Source: Puccinia triticina (lineage: Eukaryota > Basidiomycota > Pucciniomycetes > Pucciniales > Pucciniaceae). Taken from it: a stretch of 64,000 nucleotides of DNA. Shown piece after piece: positions 10,669-20,790 of this stretch. The DNA lies in contig NC_070570.1 in NCBI RefSeq assembly GCF_026914185.1, forward strand, positions 2,108,001 through 2,172,000, given 5' to 3'. The translations under genes and the position numbers were made by a program. Each line of letters begins with the position of its first letter. Within the stretch, counting starts at the first letter, position 1. The notes beneath the pieces are model-generated. The model was given only the letters and a program-made list of their open reading frames with translations. It was not told where the DNA came from and ran no database searches.

Positions 10669-12500
10669 TTATTGGTGAGGGGGTGCACTATCTGGTCTAC
10701 AGCCAGGTTACATAGCCACCCCAGAATGCTCGTTATCATATAGAGTTTGGTTTCAGTTTTGTTATACGTTTCACTGGCTTGTTGTCTATCTGTATTTCTA
10801 GGTGCGGGGTACGGGGATTTTTGTGCAGAAAATCCTTCTGGGGCGGACCAGGTACCTTGCAGAATTTCTTGTGGATTGCGGTTTCTCTCTGGATTCTTCT
10901 GCTCGGATTGCGGACTGGTTTACTTTCTGGATTGTGTTACGGTAAAAGGGCGGTGGAATATTTATGAAAAAAAGAAGGATAAAATAAAAAATGAATTGCG
11001 GGGACTAAAGTGGTTCTCTTTCTGGGGCGGTCCAGGCACTTATAAAAAGTTTTTTTTCTCTGGATGGCGGGCCTTTTGCTCATTTTTTTTTGGATTCTCA
11101 GTTCTCTCTCTCTCTCAAGGCGGGAACTATTTGTGTGCGGAGCTTGGAATGTGTATGAATTACAAGCACTTTTCCGCAGGATAGGACTATATACAAGGAG
11201 AGGAGACGACGAAAATGGGGAAAAGAAAAGCAAGGAAAGGAAAGCTAGGGAAGGGTAGAGTGGGAGGCGCGACGAGTGCGCTCCGCAGGGAAAGTGGCGC
11301 GGAGCTCCGGTGTGTTTGGTTGCGCTGGGTGCGGCTTGTTGCGTAGCGCTTCATCTAGATCGAGTTGAGCCTGTCAAGTACGTTAGTCGGCACATTTTGG
11401 TGGAGGCGTCATGAGGTCTTCACCGTGTGCGGAGGGCGACTTGGTGCGGGAACTGACCAAGATAACGGACGGGGAACGTTCCGCACAAGAACTTCGAGAC
11501 CCAGACGGCGGCGGACGATTTTGCAATTCACAGTGTCTGCGGGAGCTGTTGGATTTGGGCGTGAAGGCGGAGCAGCGGCGCTTTGAGTCTCGGCAGTTGT
11601 TACAGGCCCGACCAGCGTGGGAGTAGACGCAAGGAAGGCCAAGTCAAGTGCAGCAATCGCAAGCTACCATGGTGAATGGGGAGTGATGTGTGGGAAAAGA
11701 TGGGTGATGGGTATGGGAGAGGTGTCGAGTGTGGGATCGGACAAATGTGTGGGAAGATCCTGGGGGCAGGACTTCAAAACTGGGGCGGATGTGGTGATTT
11801 ATATAGGGGAGCGTGGTAGAATGTCCACTTGGGGATAGCGCGGGCAGGAATGCACAGAGCGGCTCAGGATGAGTGCATTATGGTGACATAAGCACTGAGG
11901 ATGATGTCAGAAAAGAACGCTAAAAAAGCTTATGGAAAGTCACGCGCGGACCGGAATGCACGGATTGCGGATCACAGATTTTGGATTGGGTATTTGGATT
12001 GGAGCAGAAAATACAGAGCTGGAATGCGGCGGACTACACACATGGACTGGTAGCAGCGGTGTGTCAGCAGGTGAGCCACAACAGCCAAAGCGGGTTCCAC
12101 CAGTGGGTGGAACCAGGGTGAAGGCGGTGACGAGAGATCGACTGGCGGGGGCTAGACAGAGGACGGTGGGAGGAGCGGAGTCTGGGAGAGTGACGTGGGG
12201 AAGAGCGGGCGGAGCTGGGGGACTAGTGCAGGATTGGGTGGGAACGGCGATGTGCGTGAAGGGAAGGATGGGAAAAGGGGGCGGACGGATTTTTCTCTTC
12301 TCTTACCTTATCCTATTATCCTATCATCTTACGGGTTACTCACCATTGTACTTACAAACTTACGGACGTACTAGAGTATTAGGAGATATATTCGGACCAT
12401 ATCTTTACTTCCAGAGTTACTTGCGGATTCTATGCTTACAGAGTGTGGAGCTTTATTCACTTGCGGATTATTATGCTATAGATCAGGCTCAGTGAGGAGC
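10669..12500 (+). repeat. Probable 3' LTR and flank of element C
   Basis: No host gene is seen here. A purine-rich GGTGAGGGGG at 10673-10682 just after the pol stop could be the polypurine tract, with the LTR opening at TGCACTATC. The stretch is GC-rich, repeats the words TGCGGA and GGGGCGG many times, and contains TATA-like boxes near 11187 and 11798. The other LTR is not in the window, so the right boundary is undefined. The length suggests a long LTR of more than 1.5 kb. Confidence 0.4.
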
Positions 12501-13990
12501 GCTGAAGGCTAGCGGATAGAAGCAGTGCGGAGCCAAGTCACCAACAATCACACAGCCCGGACACTAATATTCTGGAAGAAGGCGGTTAGCGCAAATTTCC
12601 ACCAACTAACCAGCTTTTATTCTCACAGCAGGCGGCATCAAATGTACCCACGGCTTGGACATTGGATGGTTTGTGGGGCCTTGCCTAGGCTTGCTGGTGA
12701 TTGCGTACTAGCCTATGTAGAACTATGCAGATAGTATCTGCAAAGTTCCCGCCGTTTCGGCAAATCCAGCAGGATTTTCCGTTGGAAATCCTGGCCAAGA
12801 GGGCAAGCTTTTCCAGCATGGCTGTAATCAAGTACTGGAAAAACAAAACTACAAACACAAAAATAAAATGCTTGTAGGTAGATATCATGATATTCATATT
12901 GTGCAATTCCAAAGGCAAAACTTATGCTTTAAAAAAAAGAAAAAAAAATTAAGCCATTACATTCTTGTCCTTCTTGTCATATGAGTATGCTTCTATGGGG
13001 GTTCATGCTGTATTCTCTCTCTTGTTTATTTCTATGCCCACCAGAAATCCAAGACAATACAATCCATCATCACCTTCAGATACATACAGAATTCACTTCC
13101 TCAAGATTGCCTGTTCACAGTAAATATCCAAATCACTTCCAGAACACTGGCTTGGGATCTCTCACATCATCAACCAGGGATTTGGGAGGGACTTGCTAAG
13201 TTGGGTGAATCCTGTCCCAAATGTTTGCCCAACAAATTCATTTGACTGGGTGACAAACATTTTTACCTTCTTTTCATGTTGTCCTTGAAGGGGAACAATA
13301 CAATAAATTCATCATCAATTCAGCAGACATTGAGGCTCAAGCTACAGGACATATCTAACAGGGTTCTTGAAAATTATTGTGCAATGGCACTTCCATCCAA
13401 GTGTCAAGCAAACTCCCCTGGTGTATATGTTAATATTCTGGATTTCCCCAATGTTTGGGAGTTGGAAAATTAATTTCTGGGAGTTAATTTTTCAAGTCCC
13501 TATATATAAATGGAGGTCAGGAGATCACATGCCTGCCATGAGTCCCCAGGCTGATCCGGTTGATTCAGATCAGCCCCCTGGCCAGGTTAGTCCCATTGGA
13601 CCCGCAGGTGCCCGCGGATCATCTCTGCCATGAGTCGCCAGGATGATCCCAGCGTAGGGTTACATTGATGAATTTCTCATACATCCCGGTCCCGGATCAA
13701 ATATCCACGGATTGCCGCTGAGGGCCCGAGGGACGATCACGGGGTTGTCACAATGGCGCGCCCTTGCAAGTCACGCAATAGGTGTGTAACAGCAGTGCGC
13801 CACGGGGACGGTTCAAAACGCCCCTGGGACATGTCGAGACTGCGCGCCACAGTTGCGGTCATTGGTTTGCGGGGTCCCGGGGGCGCAACAGCATCATCCT
13901 TGGGGCGCCCCATCCGCCCCAATGTGAAGTGTCCCAGCATTACCTCAAAAGTGAAAGTTCATAACAGCTCAGTCGGAGCAGGTTTCATGC
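12501..13990. other. Intergenic, no gene recognised
   Basis: An AT-rich block with short ORFs that show no recognisable protein, then a GC-rich patch (13540-13950). The patch contains a diverged direct repeat around CCATGAGTC.CCAGG (near 13537 and 13629). No RNA gene is seen. Confidence 0.5.
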
Positions 13991-13991
13991 T

Positions 13992-13998
13992 TATAAAG
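13992..13998 (+). promoter_or_regulatory. Possible TATA box of the secreted-protein gene at 14521
   Basis: TATAAAG lies 523 bp upstream of the start codon. The paralogue at 42151 has the same TATAAAGC word upstream (41727). The long distance would require a long or spliced leader, so this is tentative. Confidence 0.35.
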
Positions 13999-14520
13999 CC
14001 GTCCATTCAACAGACAATAGCGCGTTGACATGGTCACCGCCTGCACTTGTACATACTGCTTGCTTGCAGAGTCTGTATCTAATGGCAATGTGGTCCTTAT
14101 TTTCAGGTGAGTAGCCTGCAATACAATCAAACATGTTTAGGGTCCCAATACCAACATGGCTTGTTCTAACTGCGACGTGTTCTTTGTTTTTAGGTTCCAC
14201 TTGATAAGCTCACCGCAGGTGGGGAAAGATGCCTGCAGCCCGCAGGTAGGCTCTTCAAGCAGTACATGACGTCTGTCACAGTAGCTGAAAATCTTGATGC
14301 GAAATTGTGTATAATTTTCAGGCTTGGTACAGGCTTTGTGAGCATAAATCCTGCTCTGACTGGCACCCTTGCACTTCAAAAATTGCTGGTAAACCCAAAA
14401 TCTCTCAGCACTTATCGTGACAATTCAGACAGCAATTCTTTCATTTATTGGGCGCCCAGACTATATCAATTAGTTATAATTGTGCCTATTTAGTACCATA
14501 ACCAGGATAGCATTCTAGAG

Positions 14521-16547
14521 ATGAGCCAGTTGAAGAAATTAAGATTCATCTTGGCCATTCTACTCCATGGCTGGATGTGCCAGTCATTGCTGCCTGGTAA
14601 TTTTTGGAACAAACTTAAGAGCACACTAGATCCTGAGGCTTGTAGGTTTTCAAATATAGCCAAAATATGGGAACACCCTTGGATTATGTATCTAACATCA
14701 CTTTCCTGGTATTAATGTCCAAAATTTCATATTTGTTTCAGCTTCAGTGGGGGGCAGTCACAATGAGCTGTCAGTTATAGGTGAGGCTGTTCATGATATT
14801 ATATATATAAAGCCTTCATGGAAAGCTAATTTTCCCTTTTGAATTTCTATACTTGAGAAAAGTTGATTGTAACTCAAAGATCAAATCTGTTGACCACCTC
14901 CTGGAGAATGATCAATTCAATTTAGAGGAATTGCCTGAGAAGTTCGCTGATGAGTGGATGGGGGGCATTATCTATGGGCTCTCAGAGAATGGTAAGTCTG
15001 ACCATGAGAGACTTTTAAATATTTTATTGAGAGATGTACTTTCCTGGGTTTTCTAGATTCAAAACATAGTGATTGGTACTCCATGATTAAGTCTGTCAGC
15101 CAATTGGAGAAGGACTATGAGAGTATTGATGTAGAGACATTTGCGCATGAATACACCAATGCAATAATGGAAACAATTTTGCAATTAAAAAGCATTCATG
15201 AGCAGATGGAAATGATTTTTGGGCCAGACTGGGATCCAGAAGTCCAATTATCAAGACACCAATATTTCAAGGACAAGTACTCAAACTCAATATGGAGAAT
15301 TTATGAGATCCTCACAAGTGACTTGAATTATCCAAATCCCATCCATCATCTGAAGGTAGCTAGGAATAATTCTATACTAGAAACCATCAATTTCATCCGC
15401 AGATACAAACTTGCCAATCATGATGATTTGGAGAACCTGAAGAGGGAGTTTTCATCTGTAAATGGTTTGAGGTGGTTAGTAAGGGCCATGGATGGTGTTG
15501 CTAGAAAAAATACACAGCTTTGGAATAAATATTATTTCTATCCATCAGATGAAGAACAAATCAAATACAACTTTCATATGCAACATATTTACAATACATA
15601 CAAATGTTGGTGAATTTCAGTATTTTTATTTTTATTTTGGATAGCCATTCAAACTGATAATTACCTTTTTGATTTGATTCATTTTGAAATGAAAAAATTC
15701 TGATGCAGTGCTTGAAAAAAAACAGCAAGATTATGTGCTGCTTGATTTGGCCATGATTGATTATGGAGCTGAAGAAATTCTTGAATGTTGGAATTATGAA
15801 CCTATTTCAAATTCATTTTCAAAACCCATGCGTGAGCATATTCAATTTATGCGGAAAGTGACCAGATATGTTGGAGGAGAATTAGAAAATGAAAACCCAA
15901 ACCCAGTCACAAAAAAACAATTCTTTCTAGAAGTGAAAGATGATTTACTGAAAATGAGAAAGTTGTATTTTGACTCACTTATACCTTGGGGATACAAGAA
16001 GGATGAGTTTGAGAAAGTTTTTCATTTCAGATATTTTGCATTAAATTTTATTCACCAGAGGATTGGATCAGATTACATAAATGAACCAGAATTCAGAGAA
16101 TACAATGAAGATACTGCTGATTTTGAGGCTAGATTTCAATTGTATTACCTGTTTCATAGGAATAATGAATGGAGAGATATTCTACTGAATTATGCTCATT
16201 ATGCATCAAAGTTAATGACAAAGGGAAAATCTCAAGAGGTACCTGCAAATTACCGCAAAGGAATAGGAACGGTCATTTGGAAAAGAATATTGAAAAATGT
16301 TGGTGTTTATGAAAAATTGAAAACTGAACAAAACAATAGGCTGAAAAGAATTAGAAAGGACATATGGTACAGAGAGATGATGAATAAGCTAGACAAACGT
16401 ATTGTAGATTTACCAAAGTTGAAACACAAATTGGAATTCTTACTTAGTGGTTCTGAGTCAGAGGAAGAAGAGAAAGGCAATATTTGGCAGGAATATATCC
16501 CAGGAATAATAATGAAGTTTTTGCATGGAACCCTGGGGAACAACTGA
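14521..16547 (+). CDS. Predicted secreted protein of unknown family, copy 1 (five exons)
   Basis: Model: join(14521..14596, 14742..14780, 14863..14991, 15057..15605, 15709..16547), 543 aa. All introns are GT-AG, 65-145 bp, and every junction is phase 1. Exon 1 encodes a signal peptide: KK near the start, the hydrophobic core FILAILLHGWM, then C/QS. Exon 2 encodes GGSHNELS, also present in the paralogue at 42151. Exons 4 and 5 hold the main domain, mostly charged and aromatic helices, with conserved blocks such as ILETINFIRRYKLA, REFSS, QQDYVLL and RIGSDY. The C-terminus is acidic and serine-rich. Exon 3 resembles the start of exon 4 and looks like an internal exon duplication absent from copy 2. 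No enzyme motif or transmembrane segment beyond the signal peptide is seen. The coding region is AT-rich. The family is not recognised; a rust-lineage secreted protein is my inference. Confidence 0.8.
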
Positions 16548-16744
16548 TCAAGTCCACCAAAAATCCATTGGGTGTCACAAGAGTCTGAATTATTATGCTT
16601 GCCATAGATAATTGACAAAAACTGCCAAATATTTGTGATTGAAATTTCCATTCTTTGAAGGATTTTAAAAACTGGTTTTATTTGTTCCTTTTTTTTGAAT
16701 CTTGTATTAATCTTGGTTCAATTTAAATGCACTCCAATTTATGA

Positions 16745-17130
16745 CTAGATGCACTCCAAAAAAGTGGTGTACCACGCCTGTATGCCAATAAAAGGGTGTG
16801 GAGGGCTTGTGACATGTGCACACCAAAATGTGGGGTACATGGGTTGTGCACGGCCCTGCATGGCTCTGCACGCCAAACAACTGGCGGGCACGGCTCTAGT
16901 GCAGGCCAAACAACTGGCGGGCACGGCCCTGCAGGCCAAACAACTGGCGGGCACTGCCCTCCACGCCAAATAACTGGCGTGCACAGCCCTGCATGCCAAA
17001 AAAAATATTATTTTTGAGTAATTTGGTGTGCATGTGGCCCCTGTACACCACAAATTGTGGCTTGCAAAAACCTCCACACCATTTATTTTGGCGTACAGGC
17101 ATGGTGCACCATTTTTTTGGTGTGCATCTA
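16745..17130. repeat. Long imperfect inverted repeat (fold-back element)
   Basis: About 100 bp at 16745-16845 (TAGATGCACTCCAAAAAAGT...) is matched in reverse complement at about 17035-17130 (TAGATGCACACCAAAAAAAT...). The match includes the downstream segment around GTGTGGAGG. The arms enclose about 190 bp containing tandem copies. The transcript would fold into a long hairpin. The arms share the word CACTCCAAAAAA with the MULE terminal repeats at 19965, so this may be a derivative of that family. Confidence 0.7.
16862..16998. repeat. Short tandem repeat in the fold-back loop
   Basis: Four to five diverged copies of a 30-35 bp unit with the core GCCAAACAACTGGCGGGCAC. Each core is partly palindromic (GCCAA...TTGGC-like) and unit length varies. 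Confidence 0.7.
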
Positions 17131-17225
17131 GCCAAAACTTGGTGTGCACAGTTTTTCATGCAATCTTTTTGGCAGGCAAATTTGTGCACAACAAAATATG
17201 GTGTGCGCCCCAATGGCATTTTTCA

Positions 17226-18470
17226 TGCACTATTCATAGTGGCAGAGGCACTATTCATAGTGGCAGAGGCACTATTCATAATGGCAGAGGCACTATTCAT
17301 AGTGGCGGATATTCATAGTGCCTCTGCCACTATTACACCACAGCTCCACTTGTAAAGTGAGTCGGGCGGCGGGCGGACCCTCCTGTCAGATTTGGGTAGG
17401 GCCGTCCTGGTAGGACGTCGAGCAGCCCTTCGGGTCAGCCCGACCCTGCCCAACCACCTGTCGTCTGTTCCTCCCAACAGGGAGGGCAGGCCGACCTCGT
17501 CCGACCGTGCCGACCCGCAAGGCAGCATGGTCGGCTTGTCTGATAGGTCCGGCCAACCCATCTGCCCGGCGGGTCAGCATGGTCAGCCGGCCCTCAAGGT
17601 TGTCAACAGGTCGGCTGCCCCCGGAAAGAGCCGACCTTCCCGACGAGTCACCGGACTAGTCGACCTGTCCGTTGGCCCAAGGTTGAAAAATCACTTGAAA
17701 AAGTGAGTTTCCTGAAACCACCAGTACAATCTGCCGAGTGTGCTCGCGGATTGTCCATAGAAGATAAAAAAAAATATGTTGGACTTCACACCGTTTGCTC
17801 TTCATGATAAGAAGAGAATGCGGTATATATTTGTGACTAAGATGGATGCTGATATGAATATTGTTGTTATTGCAGTGGTCGTAAGCAATTGCACCGGTCA
17901 GCAGTCAATCTCCGGACGTATGGTGCGGTCGCCGGATTGACCCTCCCTGGGGTCAATTTTTGCTGCTTGGATCTCCTCATGACCCTGGGCCCCGTGGCCG
18001 ATGTCTGGGTAATCCCAGCTTGATGCCCAACGTCCGGGTAGGATTTGTGGCCTAGCTGCCGTCAGGGGCAGCCCGACCTTCCTGACATACACTCCTCCCA
18101 ACGTCCACCGTGCAAAGTTTAACTGCAGGGGCGGAGAGGGGGTGGCCAACGTTGGACCGGACGTCCGCCCGCCGTCCAACTGCACCCATGGTGTAATAGT
18201 GCCTCTGCCACTATGAATAGTGCATCTGCCACTATGAATAGTGCATCTGCCACTATGAATAGTGCATCTGCCACTATGAATAGTGCCTCTGCCACTATGA
18301 ATAGTGCCTCTACAACTATGAATTGTGCCTCTGCCACTATGAATAGTGCCTCTACAACTATGAATTGTGCCTCTGCCACTATGAATAGTGCTTCTGCCAC
18401 TATGAATAGTGCCTCTGCTAGTACCTCTGTCACTATGAATAGTGCCTCTGCCACTATGAATAGCTGGAGG
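17226..18470. mobile_element. Fold-back element with arms made of a 21-bp tandem repeat
   Basis: The left arm (17226-17345) carries about four direct copies of ACTATTCATAGTGGCAGAGGC. The right arm (18195-18465) carries a dozen copies in the opposite orientation. The inner edge words CTGCCACTATTACACCA (left) and GGTGTAATAGTGCC (right) mirror each other. The roughly 850-bp core is GC-rich and encodes nothing recognisable. Inverted terminal repeats built of short tandem repeats are the hallmark of fold-back transposons. No clear target duplication was found. The ORFs in the right arm (repeated MNSASAT) are artefacts of the repeat. Confidence 0.65.
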
Positions 18471-19955
18471 CCAAGGCTTCTTTGCCGCTGCATTTTCAGG
18501 CCCCAGTTCCAATCCATCCACCAAGATTCACCCCTGTAATGCAGGTTTATATTTGAAGGGATGCATACAGAGTCTCAGTTCCATACAGATTCTTTATTTC
18601 TAATATTTGAATTCAATCAAAGTAATTTCACTGCTACCTGAAGAATCTCTCCAAACATACAATGTTGGCGGGTGTCACTGGATCCTGGGCTGCCTTTGAT
18701 GTATGGGTTTTCTGTAAGATTGTCTTGTTGAAATTCCTTCAACAAGTAATCATCTTCTGGGTGATTGTGTTGTTGAACACCTGGATCTTACTGATTGATA
18801 TTGCTCTGCTTGGCATGTTGAACCAGTGTGCAAAGGTGTTCATCCGCATGTTGATGTTGTAGCAGAGGCCGTTCATAAACCTGTGCTGCATGAAGAGTTG
18901 GTGTTTCCACACAAAAATCAGCAAGCAAGCCCTTTAATTTTACCCAAACCCTGGGACCATGGCAAATAGCACCCTTGTGTTGATGACACAACCGTCCACC
19001 CCAAAACATATTTAATGTATGATAGGTTGCTAATTATCATGCACTGAACCACCAACTGACTTCAGTTCAATCCAATTCCCTTTTGACTGCAGCAAAACAG
19101 CTCAAATTTGCCCTGTGGGAAACAATTATCTCCAGCCTTGCTTTTGATTTTATTGTGCAGTTGGGGTTTTGCCTTCCAATCACCTTGACATGAAATATTG
19201 TCCCGCACCTTTTCATTGTTACAGGTTTAGGGAACGTTGCCAATTACCACTATACCACTTCAACTGGAATCCCAACTTGTATTAATTCAAGTCCTGGGTT
19301 CCAAGCTCATCAACAACTAACACCTTGCACTCCAACTTGTCAATGTTGGAATTGATGGAATCTGTGCTTGATGCCCTATATTTTTGGCTCAGCCTTATCA
19401 TTGTATCCTTCAATAGTTACCTGTAAGACCAATGTGTGTTTAGCTCAGTGGTATTAGAGCAGCTCTCATCAATAGAAGGTTGTGGATTCAAATCCCACAA
19501 CATAAAATTCTTTTCACTTCATTGAACATTTACAGTAGAATTCCCCTCTTTCAAGCTCCAGCCAATCCAAAGCATATGAAGTTAAGGTCACAGCAACTTA
19601 AGGAATTGTGTCGGCTGAGTTGTTTGCCACAATAACATGTGACCTGGTGACTTGATGCTCAAACGTGGAAGACCCCAACAGCAACTCCTGTTTTGCAAAT
19701 GTCAGTTTGATCAACAGTAGATGGAATATAAAAACCCATTGAGCGCCTTTGACTCAACTTTGATTTTGCCATAAATTTCCCCTCAAATAAAAACCTATTA
19801 CAGATAGAAGGGTTATTCAACCATGACCCAATAGTGATTGTGTTCATAAGTGTTGAATTGGCAGGACTATTATTTTTAAGCTTTATTTATGTGAAATTTT
19901 ATTTAACAGAACATCTTTCAGATGGTGAAGAGTGAGGATAACGGTGTGGTATGCC
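18471..19955. other. Intergenic, only a tRNA-like sequence recognised
   Basis: Mostly AT-rich unique-looking DNA with no supported ORF. It contains the tRNA-like sequence at 19434-19505. Confidence 0.5.
19434..19505 (+). tRNA. tRNA-like sequence, degenerate (pseudogene or SINE head)
   Basis: This 72-nt stretch has a near-perfect A box (TAGCTCAGTGGT), a B-box-like GGATTCAAATCC, a 7-bp acceptor stem with one mismatch (GTGTGTT/AACATAA) and a good D stem (GCTC/GAGC). The anticodon stem pairs poorly and the loop lacks U33, so no anticodon can be assigned. Probably not a functional tRNA. Confidence 0.45.
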
Positions 19956-19964
19956 TTATGGTAT

Positions 19965-20720
19965 GGGGCTGGCTTTATGCAATCCAAATATTTACTACAT
20001 GCACTCCAAAAAAGGAGTGAACTTGTGTCTACTCCAATAAATGTTGGAGTGAGCAAAGGTTCACTCCAAAAGTGGGCTGAATTGGAGTGTTCAGAATCTC
20101 ACTCCAATATATATTTGGAGTGAACCTTTGTTCACTCCAAAAGTGGGCTTAATTGGAGTTTTCAGAATTTCACTCCAATATATATTTGGAGTGAACCTTT
20201 GTTCACTCCAAAAGTGGGCTTAATTGGAGTGTTCAGAAGTTCACTCCAATATTTATTGGAGTGGAAACTTGTGCACTCCAAAAAAATGGAGTATAAAATT
20301 AGGGTCAGCCTAAATACACTCCAAATTTTTTACTTCATGTACTCCATCTTTTTGGCTTCCAGTGTTGGGTACTCCAAAAGGTTTGGTGTTCCAGAGATAT
20401 GTACTTCAAAAACTTGGAGTGCCCACAGGAGAACTCCACATAATTTGGAGTACTGACAAGAGTACTCCAAAATTTGCAGAATTGTTGGAGTGCTTAGCCA
20501 TGCACTCCAGAAAAAAGGGAGTGCAGCACTCCAACAATTCAGTGAATTAATTTGGCTTCACAATCCAGTGGGTTCCACATAAATTGGAGTGCACTCTAGT
20601 GCACTCCAAATTGTAAATTCTTTTTTTGAGTGCACTGGAGTGTACTCCAAATTTTACCTTTTGTGGAGTGCACACCTGCACAACCTTTTTCATTCCTCTA
20701 ATTTACTCCACCTTTTCAAA
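19965..20720. repeat. Left terminal inverted repeat of the MULE
   Basis: About 750 bp made of many ACTCCA/TGGAGT words arranged as small palindromes, e.g. TTCACTCCAAAAGTGGGCTTAATTGGAGTG repeated about three times. It aligns in reverse complement with the right terminal repeat (28366-28800 plus 24850-25332). Shared landmarks include TTTACTACATGCACTCC near the end and CAGCCTAAAT further in. Confidence 0.88.
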
Positions 20721-20790
20721 GAAAATTGATGACACAACTGAGGAAAGAAACCGGCAGAAAGGAAAGAAAATCAGAAGAAAAAAAAGAGTT

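Noticed and set aside
17226..18470. CRISPR-like array of regularly spaced 21-mers
   Set aside because: Units are directly adjacent without unique spacers, occur in inverted blocks, and the genome is eukaryotic.
18119..18539. Repetitive ORFs on both strands (MNSASAT..., AEALFIV...)
   Set aside because: 21-bp tandem repeats keep all frames open; they are arms of a fold-back element.
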